Origin: Monomorium pharaonis
Taxonomy: Eukaryota; Arthropoda; Insecta; Hymenoptera; Formicidae
NCBI RefSeq assembly: GCF_013373865.1
Contig: NC_050472.1
Coordinates: 19,156,636 to 19,220,635 of the forward strand
Reading direction: 5' to 3'
Length of the DNA stretch: 64,000 nucleotides
In this document: one piece after another, positions 49,446 to 62,640 of the stretch
Numbering within the stretch: position 1 is the first letter of the stretch
Layout: every line of letters begins with the position of its first letter
Notes under the pieces: generated by a model
What the model saw: only the letters and a program-made list of their open reading frames with translations
What the model was told of the DNA's origin: nothing
The model's database searches: none
Position numbers and translations under genes: made by a program

Positions 49446-50180
49446 TAGTGTTTAAGTGGAATATGATAATCTTCCAAGAGGACTTACTCGAGTGCACCCG
49501 ACCGGTTTCTCAACTCTCACGCACGGCGCCACGGTAGAAGTAGACGCGAAAAAATTTACGACGTCGTTATCCTTGATCCTATTTCGGGATTACGATGCGA
49601 CGGCAACAACAACAACAGGAGAGCATTCGTGTCTAGAGCGCGCGGGCGAATGCAGGCGAACGAACGAGCAAGCGAGAGCGGGGGATGCGTAATCGCATGC
49701 ACACGCGTGATGTGAACGTGCAAAAATCGTTTCCCCCCTTTTTTTTGCAAGTCGCAGTGTTTTGATTTCCGCGGACGGATCGGGAATGTCTCCTCGCTTG
49801 CCTGTGCCGCGGCTCCTTGGACTTTACGGACCCCGGTCACCACAGCGGCATTGCAACAGCGGCGGCGACGGCGACGGCGACAGCGACGACGTGGTAGGGA
49901 TGGGGACCGAGGAGGAAAGTTGGAGTGGGACGAGCGCTCGCTCCGCGCTAATCTCCCCACGTCTAGGTACAACCGCGTCCAAGTCGCGGCCACGACTGTT
50001 GTCAGTGTGTCGTTATGTTCGCTGACCGCTGTGTGCGGCAAACGAAAGCAACATTCGCACGTGTCTCCGCAGAGTGAGGATCGAGCGCGCATGCGCATCC
50101 TCGACGAAATGCCTAATTCGAAGAAAGAGGGTGCCACTGGAGCTTCTCCGCGCGCGGCGGGTCTTTCTTTTCACTTTTAT
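49446..50180. promoter_or_regulatory. CpG-rich island of unknown association
   Basis: GC-rich block with CpG-dense sequence, including a CGGCGGCGACGGCGACGGCG run near 49860. Open frames on both strands overlap, are Arg/Ser-rich, and the longest lacks an ATG start (it opens with GTG). A promoter or untranslated first exon of a gene with distant exons is the likeliest reading; AUH begins 1.1 kb to the left on the minus strand and could use it through an untranslated exon. Confidence 0.35.
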
Positions 50181-50502
50181 TCTTTCATCACAGAGATGAC
50201 TGATCCTCTTTCATATATTTACACATCGTATCCCGTTTTTATGAGTATTGTGGGGATTAATGTTTGGCAACTAAAGTGATAGCAATTAAGATGCAACATA
50301 ATTTAAAAATAAAACCAATATGACATTTCTCATCTTTTGGAATGAGGAAATTCCGGGTTCGAACTCTGATTGAGATAATATTTTTCGTAATAAGTTTTTT
50401 TACACAATTTCTTTGAGTTGCTCACAGCATTGTTGTTAAATTTTTAACGATCAAATTAATTCGAATATTTTTTTGTTTTAATTTACTGTTATTTATACTG
50501 AG

Positions 50503-50997
50503 TGCCCGGGAAAAAATATTTCATACAAAAAAAATATATATATATAATATATATGTCCATATATGTTTATACTATTATTTTTTTTGTAAAATTTTTGTTT
50601 AATTCAAAATAATAATAGTCTCAAAATAATAATAATAAAAAAATCACATTGAAAAGACAAAAATTATTTAAAAACACAATTTTTACTTTTTTTATAAAAA
50701 ACTAGATATAAAATATTTAAAAAATTATCCATATATAATTATATATATTCTATGAATCAAAATTATACATGATTATATGTGAGCAATTTTTTCTTATTTC
50801 TTCAAACTTAATTTTTTGTAAAAGAAAACAATGCAAAAATGGTCTTTTTAATTAGTTTCTATCCTTTCAGCATGACTATTATTTATTTTATATCAAACAG
50901 AAATTTTACAAAAAAAATTGGTATAAACATACATGGATATATTTTATATATGTATATATATCTATATTTTTTTATATAAAAATTTTTTTCCCGGGTG
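50503..50997. mobile_element. foldback element with CCCGGGAAAAAA tips
   Basis: CCCGGGAAAAAA at 50505 is mirrored by TTTTTTTCCCGGG ending at 50995. The arms remain similar for about 140 bp (ATATATGTCCATATATGTTT against inverted ATATCCATGTATGTTT; TTTTTTTTGTAAAATTT on both). No ORF. The architecture resembles the element at 3165-3575. Confidence 0.75.
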
Positions 50998-51302
50998 GTC
51001 GTTAAATATTTTTAAGCATGTATGTGCTTCAGAAAATTTTAAAGAGTGTTAAACAACTAAAAAGATATTTTTCTTTACTAATTTAAGAACTTAAATTTAT
51101 TATTTAATTTTTAACCTTTTAACTGCAGGTTACTATCCAACTCTTTGATAAACAGTTATAGTGAATATTATTGATAATATTAAATTATTTTATACCTTTG
51201 TAGCTGTTTTATTTATATTTTTCTCTTTTATATTTTCCTTGCAGTTTAAAATAAAATTACTATGCTCGGGAATTCTTCTCCGGGAGAATAAGTAGTAAAG
51301 AT

Positions 51303-51463
51303 CAGGACACACAAAAAAAACTTAAGTAATTAGACTGTAGTAAGAAAATGAACAATATGGATTTGCTACTGGTTACATTACTGTCTTAAGTTCTTGATTA
51401 TGATTGACTAATTCGTTTTTACTGCTTAAGTTTTACTCCTCAAGTTTTTTATGTGCCCCGGCC
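51303..51463. mobile_element. small MITE-like inverted repeat
   Basis: Ends are imperfect inverted copies: GGACACACAAAAAAAACTTA on the left and, inverted, GGGGCACATAAAAAACTTG on the right. About 160 bp, non-coding. Confidence 0.55.
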
Positions 51464-54152
51464 TTAACAACCTATGATAACCTTAACTTTAACTTGTAAT
51501 GGGTGAGGGAATTCTTATTAGCATTATTATCATAATAGTAGCTTATTAGCATTATTATTAATTGTTCTTGTTTAACTTAGAACTGTGTTTTCAAGACCGA
51601 AAATTTATTTAGCGCGCAATTTAATGAAATATGTACAATACTTGCATATGAAAATATTTCAGCTGAATAAAGTTCATCTTAGTTTTTAAATATTGATTTA
51701 TATAGTTATTTTCCCATTATTATTTAAAAATATAATATTTTGTAGAAATTTAAGATTATTAAATTATTTATAAAAAATTAAATTATACAAGCAAGATTAT
51801 CATGTTTTATTTTTGCATATAAGCAAGAATATTAATTATAATTTAAAACAATTTTTAGATAGAATATATTAATTTTAATTCAACTATTTTTTGTTGAGCA
51901 AACGCTCTAAATCCTATACTTTAATTATATTTATCCTTTAATTAAAAAAATTTGTTTTCTTAAATTATATGAAAGTTCTTGGGAAATCAGCAAAGAATGT
52001 TGTAACGTATGCCCGATAGTTTTATAGTATTCTTGTATGCCTCTCTCAATATTTACTTAAGAGTTGTTTTAAGTAGTCCCCATACCGTCGATATTGCTGC
52101 ACGAGAATTTTTCATTGCTATAATGCATTCGAAGTATGTATTATATAAATAGTTTGTTACCGAGAATATATCCGTCAATTCTATTCCCTTGTAAAAATGT
52201 AATAATAGACAGTAAATTGACCAAATTAAAACTTATTTTTAGTATTAAAAATACCGCTGTTAATACTTTTGATACTCAAAATAAGTAATAATTACTGGCC
52301 AATTTAAGTATCGTATTTTTACAAAGGAATAGAATTGACGAATATATTCTCAGTGACAAACTATAATTCTATAATAATACCGAACGAGCTTATATATATT
52401 AATTACAGCGAAAGGTATAACCACAGGTAAATTACAATCGGCTAAGAATCAAGCCGTGGGGCGTATCACCGTAATACATTCCAAGGAAAACATTTGTATG
52501 CAAATCTGTGTTTATTTCTGGCAGCGACGATGGTGCCGCGCTAACTTAACAGAATGGAATCTTATTGGTGCAGAGATTCCTTTTATACTTTTACATGGTA
52601 TTTGCATATGTTATTAAGTAAAACAATTAAGAATTTTAATTGCTTAGTAGAAGATACAATGAAAGCTGTAAGAAATATTATGTACAGTCTCTATAACCAA
52701 TAAAAACAAGCGTACTTTTTATATTGTAATATTTGCATTAATATAACGGTGCAACCTCATAATAACGAGGACTGACATGGTGAAATTTCCCTTATAATGA
52801 AAGTTGTGAAATTCTCTGTAATGCACATTGTTATGCTGCTGATTTAATGTATTGACACATCGATAAACGCGCTTAATTTAAAGATTATTTAACTTTTACG
52901 CGACTTGTATGCAAAGCGCATATCTTATCTGAAATACATATATACAAAGTCTTTTTCATTTTACGTAGGTGGCTACAGCTGTAATTTTTTTGATTAAAGT
53001 TATCTTTATATTTTTAAATTTATGCAGGTCATTTTAAATTTTTTATGTAAATTTACGCAATTAATATTAATGTAATACGTATATTAAGTCATGTAAAATT
53101 TAAATAATAATTAAATTAAGCACGTTATAAATATTAAATAAATGTAAATAAATCAGAATATTAAATCAGCAATGTAATTGTATATGTGTATGTGTGTGTG
53201 CGCGCGCGCGTGCGTGCATTAAATTAATAAAAAGTGCAATAAATTATAAGACACTTTTTTATTTGCAAAATAGAAAATGTAAAGCTCAAGGTATATAAAA
53301 ATTAAAAAATACACATCATTTGTCGATGATAATATCTTCTGTATTTTAATATTCTGGCAACAGACTTTCGTTTACATTCATCTAAACAGGATGACCTAAC
53401 TCATATAATGGCTTTTGCATCTACGTGTTTTAATATTTAACCACATTCCTAGAGTATTATATATCAGACTTTCTGAAAACGAATTTTAAACTATATGACA
53501 AATAAATAAATAAATAAATAAATAATAAAGTACGGCCAGAAATTGGTCCAACGTATGAAGCCTTACATAAGACGTGTCCCTCTGCTGCATCTCATTTCTG
53601 AATCCTCAGAGTCGAATTTTTCACAGCAAAAACATTTAAGAGAAATTATCGTTAATCGTAATTTTTTAATCTTTAGAATAGAACAAAACCATAGAATGAA
53701 ATAAAATATATATTAACGTAATTGAATATAATTTTGTCATACTTTTTGCTACAACTGAGTTTGTCAGAACTCTCTTAGTTTTAATTATTAATTGAGAAGA
53801 TTAATGTCTCAATGTTTCTCTCGAAAAAAAATCGATTCTGAATTGATCAAGTGATCTGTCATCTAAAAAAAAAAATAACGCAGGGCAAGTGGGACATCAT
53901 GTATGTACGTGTGCGTTTTCAACTTTCTCTTACGTATACTTTGCGTATTTCGTGAGTGAAAAAAAAATCGATTTATTATCACGAATCCAATTATAATTAA
54001 TCCGCCGAAGTCATCGTGCAACTTTCGCGACTCGATGACAGATCGTAAACGATTTGCATTCAATCCTCCATCTGAGGATTACTCGTGGATCGATTCGATC
54101 GGCGGTTACTGGCGGTTCAGTTGGACCAAGGAGCGGCCAGGAATATGTAGTT
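51464..54152. other. AT-rich spacer without recognisable gene
   Basis: No splice-bounded coding segment found. It contains a GT/GC-rich dinucleotide patch near 53187-53217 and an (AAAT)n patch near 53500. Confidence 0.4.
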
Positions 54153-57100
54153 TTAAACTTTGTGTGTGGCAGGCGGCGGTCGAAGCATTGACCTGGTGGC
54201 CGAGGAAAGTTTCTGCGACACCAAATGCGCGATATGTGACGATCTCTTCCACACAAACTCCCGCGTTCTGTCGTGGTCGTCCTGGCTTTCCACTCGAACC
54301 TGATTAAGAAAAAAAGAAACATTCGGTTTAGTACGTGAATACAAACGAGTTAACCAAACAAAACAGTCGCTGTTTGTTATCATTCTCAAACGTTTTGTGA
54401 TATATCACGTTAGCCTTCGTATCAAATCCAAAAACAAACCGGCATTTTTAAATCAAATAAAAACTAATTTTGATTTTGTTACTTTGTTCAACACACTGTA
54501 TGGCATAATATCGTTATGCATTAAATTAACACATATTTAAAAAAATTTAAACTTCTAAGAAATATTATTCTACAATTTTTTTAAAAATTTAAAAAATTTT
54601 TTGTGATAAATTTCTCATTAATATATATTTAAAAATTTGACTTTCCATAAATAAGGTGTGGTAAATTTGACATTTATACATAAAATCTAAATTATATATA
54701 CATGACAATGTAATCTATGTAAAATATTTTACGTGTCATCTGTATAAATAATAATTTACGTATCATAAAAGATTCAGATTTTATAAAAAATAAAAAATAT
54801 ATTCCATTTTTTATTTTTAATGCTATATACTTTTATTTATAAGACGCCTTTCAGTCATATTTTTAAAAGATATCTTATGTCCCAATTTTAGACATTTTGT
54901 TGTTTTATAATTATTGTTTTCTCTATTTATCTAATTTACAATCATTTATATTGTTTGTGTTATTTATATGAAAAAAATTCGTGTAAACATAACATAACCA
55001 ATACAAAAAAGTCTATGTAAATGTAATTTTGAAATTTATGACACAACTTTAATAGGTAGGATTTATTATTTAATAATAACAAATAATACAAAAAAACATA
55101 TATATAAGGTTAGACAAATTAATTTTTTAAAACTAAATCAAATGTTAATTGCTTATAAAATTAATTTAATTGTATAAATAATAATTTAATTGTGTTAAAA
55201 ATTACGTGAACTCAGTCAAAAATTGCAATTAGATTAAATTAAGTTAAATAAAAAATTAATTTTGAAAAGGATAATATATATTAAATTACAAAGTCAAAAA
55301 TTGTTTAAATTAAATTACTTTTAATAACAAATATAATATGGACAAACTATAATATGGATCAAATAATTTAAATTAAGTTCATTACGAAAGAACAAAGAAA
55401 TATTGTTTTTATATGAAAATGTTTTCTTTTTTTACAATTTAATACTTTTACATAAATAAATGTTTAACCCAGAGAAAAACTCAATAAGTTAATTTTTATG
55501 TGTTTTAGAAATAACGAGTTGTGAAGTTAAAAATAAACTCAGTTTAAAGTTAAATTATAAGTTGTTAACTTTTTAATTTTATATTTAAACTTAATTTTTT
55601 AATAAGTTACTACCAATCCTGTGTATTAATAAAAATTAATAATTAATAAAATCAAGAACTATCGAAGGAGTTACTCAGGAATTTAACTCGCACTGTTGAA
55701 CGTATGACCCAAAATTATCTGCTTATTGACTTGGCATTCCAGTTCCACGGTGTTCATGTGTTGCCATAACTGTTTTTTCTCTCTGTTGACACATACCTGT
55801 TTAGGTTGCAAAACCCGAATAGAATGCAGCGTCGCCGCGCCGCCGTGCAACACACGCAGGCTCAGCTTGCCAGACATCTCGGCCGTGGTGGCGGTCGCGC
55901 TCCTCAGCTCCTTCTTCGCGGCCCTGCCGAATTCCTTCTCGACCTTCAGCACCAATGGTCCCAGACTGAATTTGGTCTTGATTGTCGTGTGATCGCTCAT
56001 CATGTTCACCGATACATCGCCCGTCCTCTGTAGAGACGCCAATCCGTAGAGGGTGGCTCTTGCTTTTGGTCTATTATTGGCCTTAGTCTGAAAATCAAAG
56101 GAAAATTCATTGAATATTGTGAAATGAATACATTTGGTTGTTTAAGTACACGCCAAGCAATTACGTCCCTTTCACATATTTACATGGAGTGAACGGTTTT
56201 GTTCAAATATTTAAAAATTTAGCTGGATACATATTTGAAAATAGATTTGTTAGACTTGTATTCAGAGGACTTCGCGATTTCCTTATTTCGCAAACATTCG
56301 AAAGATTATATAGTTTTCATAAAAAGTAGAATCCTGCATTATGACAACAATTATGATCGAGGAAAGCGATATTTACTCTTCCTGTTTTTTTTTTTCCATT
56401 GCGTAATAAAACCAAGAAACGTAAGAAACCGTCTCTACGACGATCTGTGAAGATAAATAAAACAAGATTCAGACAGTAGCGTCTGAGTTGGTACAATAAA
56501 ATTTGGCGCCAACTAACGATAAAGTCTGTACCAGAATTGTGCCGTAAATTTCAAGATTATGTCTATATGAATTATTATTAGTTTACGTTATGCTTACATT
56601 TACTTATTACAAAATTGAAAAAGAAACATTCTCATGAATGTTAAATTTAACTTATTTTTTCTAATTACAACTATTAATTGAGTTTTATGTTTATACAATT
56701 TTTAACATATAATTAAACTAATCTTATAAGCCATTAACTTAATTTAATTTATAAAAATAATTTATCCATTCTAATCTTTTTCATGTAGGCAATACAAGCA
56801 AATTATAACTTGAATAATTCAATACAAAAAATAATTATAAAATTGCTAATATATCGGATTTTGTATTGATAAAATAAAAATATAAATTATATTAATTAAT
56901 AAAATCTAAATCTTCTATGATCTATCGGTCATTGTTGACACATAAAACACATAATTTACATTATAATTCACATTGTATACACGTAATGTAATGTAAATTG
57001 TTTATATTTTATACGTAAACGCTCAACTCTAATCTCTACTCTCGCTTAGAGAAACATTGCTTTAACATTATACCGCAATCATAAAGATTAGAATAAGGCT

Positions 57101-57882
57101 AATACTGACATAGGCCTTTTAAATGTCATTTCCTTCTTAGAAACCAAACATTGCACTGTATTTATAATGTATTGAACATGATATACTTAATTATCTATTT
57201 GATAATCTACTTAATAGTTAAAAAGTAACCTATAATTTGTATGACTTCTTTCCTATATAAAATCTAGAAACAAATTCTTCAAAATTGAAAATAAAAGCAT
57301 GACTTTTTTCTGCAAGTTACATTTAAATAATAATGATTATAATGTATTATTGATAAAATATTAGAAAGTTTATATATACAGTACTGGCCAGAATAATATC
57401 ACCTTTTTTAAGTATAACCAGGTTTTTTAAGTATAACTTTTGTCAAGGTACATCAAATACGCTAAAAATTTTATAGTAGACATCTAGTAGCAGGTACACC
57501 TTGTGCATGAAGTGTAATTGAGATTTGACAAAGTACACCATGATTAAAAAATTTTTAATTAATTTTGTGAAAATCGCACATTATCTTTGTTTTTCGTGTC
57601 ACGCTGCCAAGCTGTAATCGGTGCCAAAGGTTTTGCTACAAAGTACTAGAGTTGTACAATATAAATTATGGATTTATTGTTTATTTTTAAAGCGTTTATA
57701 TGTATTTGTTATAATGCAACCAAATTTATTATTTCAGAAATTTCAAATAAATTAATAAAAAGTTGTTTCTTCAGTAAGGTATACTTGCAATCAAAATATA
57801 TTATGATATGGTAAAGATTCGTGCACTTTAAAACAAGTTATGCTTAAAAAACCTAAAGGTGATATAATTTTGGCCGGTACTG

Positions 57883-57964
<82 letters not shown>

Positions 57965-60900
57965 CATACTTGTAGCTTTTCAAAACGTTTTAATATTTTT
58001 CTTATAATGCGATATAAAATCATCGTGAAGCGCGGATTAATACATTTCTCTGTTTTTGATAAAAAATAAATGTGTAACGTGTTCTTTTCATAATTTTATT
58101 TCAAATAAATTGCATATTTCTTCAATAAATTGTTTATTTTCATCCTTTAAACTTTAATTTAATTTGTAATTTTTAAATTTAGTTCCTTATTAATAATTTA
58201 GGTCCTTATACTTCTAATGTTCAGTTTTAGTTTTCTTATTTTATAAACTTTGTTGTTTATAATATATTACATAGAAATACATTTGATTATAAAATTGTCT
58301 TAGAATGCATCAATTTATTTTACAGTCATAGTCCTCCACTACAAGGCCGTATCTGAATTCTTCATTACTGATTATTACCCCAGTTTTTGAGTTCAATTTC
58401 TCAGATATTCATTTTTTGTAAAAACATTAATTACTACAAAATATGAAACAGAATTTACACTCATTGGAAATTGTAAAAATTCACAGAGAAATTATTATTA
58501 GACACCGAAAACAGTCACTAGTGAAAAATGATACTTCTCTCATTTTTTAATATTTTATTTTTAGCTTTTATTTAAAAAATAATTATCTAAAAAATAAAAT
58601 GGTATGCTAGTTTTGTTTAACTTCTTTTATCATAAAGATTAATATCTATCATAAAAATTTATTGATAATTGAATCCTACAGAAAACAAATGTTTCATCTA
58701 CATATATACTCCGACACATTTTATTATCTTGTATCACCTATCTAATAAAAAAGAAACGAATCATAGATCGGATAAATCATAACTTTTAAAAATAACAGTG
58801 CGATAGATCTCGTATTTCAATTCAAGTTTCATCTTACGTAACGAATTTTAAGTAAAGTTACTACGACTTTAGTCTAAGCTCAACTATTGACGGAAGCGTC
58901 TCAAAGAAGTTCCATTAATTAGATTTCATCCAGAATTTTAATTTCATTAACACATAACACTGGCTCATTTACACATAACATCATCCGTCAAGAATGTTTA
59001 GATACTTCAGAAAGATCGTTATTTTTGTGTACAAATTCAGATCTGATTAACAGAAAAGATGTAATATTCGAATATTTATCAGCTTTTAATTACTTTGTTT
59101 TTGTTGCTGTTTTGATTCTTCGTCTTGTTCTTCGTTCGCTTGCGGTTCTTATTAGATTTCTTGTTGTTTTTGTTGGACGTACGTCTGTTGCTAGATCTCT
59201 CACTGGTTTCAGCGGGAGATTCCAGTGAAATTGGATCCTTTTCCGTCGCATTCGTTTGCATTACGACAGCTTCAGTAGTCTGCGTGACTTTCTGCAAACA
59301 TGAAGTACATACATATTGAATATATTCAGTAGAAGATGTATAAATTTTTTTAACTTAAAAAGTTAAAAAAGTTAAAAGTTTATTTATTTATTATTTGCTA
59401 TAGTTAGAATAAGTTTAATACTATTCCAACAAATTATAAAATAATGTATATTTAATAATAAACATTACAGCAAATTGTTATAAAAACGATCATTTACTTC
59501 ATCGTTTTTGTTATACTAAGTTTTTGTTATACTAAACTGATCCGTTGCTGCCAGCTCTAAAAGCTATTGTGTACAAATTTCCATAACCGTAACCGTAAAA
59601 CGTAAATTGAAGCCGCTTATTAAGATATTTCTTTAGGTAACGTAATGCTCTCTCTAACGTAACGTGATGTAAATAGAAATAGCAGTAAACTTATCCATAA
59701 GAGAAATTTTAACCTGTTGAAAGTCGTACACATTTTCCGTAACCGTAGCCATAAGAATTAACCAATCTCAGTCACGAATTGTTAAGAATGCAAAGTTATT
59801 ATTTTTAAACTTTTAACTCTAAATTAATCAATTCTTATAATACGTCTTACATACTAGTTATAGAGATTTGTCTACAGCAGCTATATATTTCTTAAGCATG
59901 GGTGTAAAATGTGTTTTTAAGTGGTAAATTTAAAAGTGGATTTTATATTTAATGCTTTATCTTATTTAACTCGGATACCTTGTAAGAACCCAGGAAAAAG
60001 TCTTTATATCAGAATAGATCAAATATCAGTAGAATCAAATTGTAGATTAACTTATATCAAAGCAGATCTAATTTTATATAAAACAATTAATAAAATTAGA
60101 TCTGTTCTGATATAATTTAATTTATAATTTGATAGGTTTTTTCTCAAGAAGCTATTATGAAAATTTTATCGATAATTTCTTTGTTTTTAGATATATTAAT
60201 AAAATATTAATTAAAAAAAATTTTTTTAATTAAACAAAATATAAACTATTAGAGATAATACTTATCATGTTTTACATTATTATTATGTTTTACTAGTAAA
60301 AAAACGCAAGTTAATATGTTTGTAAAACTCAACAATAATAATTTACAATACTAAAATAGATAATAATCTCCCGACAAAATTTTAAAATTAAAATATTCTA
60401 AAGATCAAAGTTAGATTCAAAAACTAATAAAAGGTATACCGTTTATTTATCCTTCTTTTTTATTTAAATAAACTTGAAAAAATATATTATAATTAGTAAG
60501 TTTTCCATTTTTAAAAACTGTACAGCGTGTGTATGTGATTACTATTATTATTATTAAAATTTGATATCATAAAGTTAATATTCTACAATAGTATAAATTA
60601 TTTCAAGCCTGGAAGAGAATGATTGCGAATCATACCTCGACGTCGTTTTCATTGTCACTTCTTTCAGTGACAGCTGACGTGTCGATCGGCCTTGAGGCGC
60701 TCTTCTTAGTGCCGTTCTTGGTGCCCTTCCTCCTAGTCTTATTCTTGTTTTTGTTTTTATTCTTACTCGTCTTGGAACTTGAACTTGGATTCGTCAGTTT
60801 CACGGTCACCGGCTCGTAATTAGCGCGTAAAATGTTGTTGATCTTGCCAAGAATATTGTCGACAAAACGATTATACTTCGCCACGTAAATCGCTGGTACG

Positions 60901-61618
60901 TGACCACTCGATTCAGAGTCCATGCCACCTAAATCGTTGATAGAAATAGTATAAGTCTTTACCTTTCCGGATATTCCTCGCGAAAGTCCATACGGAAATG
61001 TTAATATTAGAACAATATTCGCGTTCTGACAAAAAGAGATCTAGATATGTAGGCATCTCATGGATGTTTGATCAGATTGTAGAAAGTTCAATATTAAAAT
61101 ACAGAATTTAATATCAAAAAATTAAACATAACATTCCGGTGCCAATGGGCAAAAATATTAAAGTTATAAAGCTTTTTTCTTTTTTTCCTGCTTAAGATCG
61201 ATTAATAATATCTTTTTTCAATATTTATATTTTACCGATTTGTTTAATAATCCTATAAAATACATATTTGATTTATTTATTTAAAAAATAAAAATAAAAT
61301 ATAGATTATTTAAAAAGATAAAAATACATTAATTAGTTTTTAAATAAAAACTGCAAGTTTAAATCGAACACTACGGCTGGATTGATTCTGCACCGCATTC
61401 TCTTTTACCATTCCAAATTTTGAACTCTTGCAATTTCAACGTTTTGATCCATTAGCACCTAAATATTACATGTTACTTTTACAATATCAAGTCCTATATC
61501 TTAATATCAAACTTTCAAAATTTGTAAGATACATATACCTACATGGATCTTCTCTTGTGAGATTATTCAGTTGTGACACTCTGTCATAAAGTACATATAA
61601 TCTTTTAATCACGGCCGA
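54153..61618 (-). CDS. group-7 mite-allergen-like (BPI/TULIP-type) protein with Lys/Asn-rich insert, 5' end unresolved
   Basis: Five exons read in phase: 61618-61543, 60928-60636, 59291-59094, 56087-55797, 54299-54153 (TAA stop), giving 334 residues. The first identified exon begins SAVIKRLYVLYDRVSQL and enters in phase 0, so at least one earlier exon, expected to hold a signal peptide, is missing. After a helix (IYVAKYNRFVDNILGKI) comes a Lys/Asn/Ser-rich low-complexity region of about 120 residues spread over two exons. Then RATLYGLASLQRTGDVSV and FSLGPLVLKVEKEF follow, then SGKLSLRVLHGG, VLQPKQVRVE and a C-terminal helix HIAHLVSQKLSSATRSML. The GL..(L/M).R.GD block, alternating strands and flanking long helices fit the group-7 allergen domain of arthropod secreted lipid-binding proteins. 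The function is probably extracellular lipid binding; the insert is unusual for that fold. Family call is by pattern, not search. Confidence 0.65.
57379..57882. mobile_element. Tc1/mariner-type MITE, 504 bp, in intron of the group-7-like gene
   Basis: Inverted tips CAGTACTGGCCAGAATAATA (left) and CAGTACCGGCCAAAATTATA (right, inverted), each continuing ATCACCTTT, flanked by TA on both sides (57377-57378, 57883-57884). CAGT.C.GGCCAAAA is a common Tc1/mariner terminus. No transposase ORF. A (CA)n(TA)n microsatellite begins at its right edge. Confidence 0.85.
57884..57963. repeat. CA/TA compound microsatellite
   Basis: About 60 bp of (CA)n followed by (TA)n directly after the right TA of the MITE. 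Confidence 0.95.
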
Positions 61619-61847
61619 CTTGTGATATAAAATAATGAATTATTTTATATCCTACAAGTTGGTTAATTTCTATTGGTGGCGGTGATCAGATGGATTCATC
61701 ATGAGTATTCAAACAAATTTTATACCATATAATATATAATTCCCTATATTATATGTAATTATAACAGATGCTGCTATGCATATAAATATATGTTAATTCT
61801 ATAATTTTGTAAATGTTATACTACCACTACCGCTACCAACCCAAGCA

Positions 61848-62640
61848 TTATTGCTTGGCAACCCCTCCGAAAGCCATCAGTTTATAAGTGGCGAATCTTC
61901 CAAGTCACCAAAACGCCCTAGTCCGTACAAATTTCAAGATCTACAAATTTCTAAATTCGAATTAAACGAGGAGCAGCTTTGGGAATTCGTTCCGATTACG
62001 TCCTTGAAGCCACTTTTCGTGAGGTCATTTCGTTTCGTCCGGGTCATCGACCAGAGTGGGACTGTGTCCGACGCCGCCTTCTGCAGCTTAGCGCACCATC
62101 TCTGGGTTTTAATGAAGGGAAACGCGCATATGTCCCCTCCCCGCTGGTTACCTTGGAAGGAAGTCGGTGGTTGCCGATCGAGGAGGAGCCTACTTAAAGC
62201 AACGACAATGTTAACGGTATATCGGAATCCTTCGGCGCGGCCAAACTGGTCCCCGATCTAGGCCACGACCTCCTTCCTCACTACATAACTCACCTACAGA
62301 CCCATCTAGACGCCAGCAGGGTCCAGTCGACCGCTGCCTACCTAAAAACTCTCCCCCGGTCGTTGCACCTCCTGCAGCACGTAAGCACGACTTTCTTTCT
62401 TTCGGACGTCACGACGCCGTGCCACGCCGCGATGAAAATTTCATGCCACGGACAATATCAAGGCCGTCTACTTCTGGCACAGACGGAGGCGTTGAATGCC
62501 GAGGTCTCGGTCGAGGCCCGATCAAATTCTCTCGATAACGCGTGCACGATAGTAATAAAGCCTCTCTCTATATATTCTCGGAAATCGTCGGGCTCTAGAG
62601 GAATCCTTTGCGCGACGCGGCTGACCCGAAATAGTCTTCG
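61848..62640 (+). pseudogene. GC-rich ORF-like relic with in-frame stop, unidentified
   Basis: A GC-rich block in AT-rich surroundings carries a long plus-strand frame whose composition looks protein-coding: RGAALGIRSDYVLEATFREV, then YVPSPLVTLEGSRWLPIEEE, a TAA stop near 62196, and then continuation in the same frame with ISESFGAAKLVPDLGHDLLP and TAAYLKTLPRSLHLLQH. A CAC/GTAAGC donor-like site follows. The regular Leu/Ala helices resemble HEAT-type helical repeats. The single in-frame stop in otherwise coherent sequence suggests a decayed gene or element copy. I do not recognise the family, and no ATG-initiated intact protein is supported. Confidence 0.4.

Noticed and set aside
49556..50279. 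Long overlapping open frames in the CpG island on both strands
   Set aside because: The longest starts with GTG, both strands are open because of GC content, and residues are Arg/Ser-rich without any motif.
59990..60115. Possible hairpin element
   Set aside because: Short AT-rich inverted pieces (AGATCTAATTTTAT and its inverse) are present, but no clear outer ends or target site; too weak to call.
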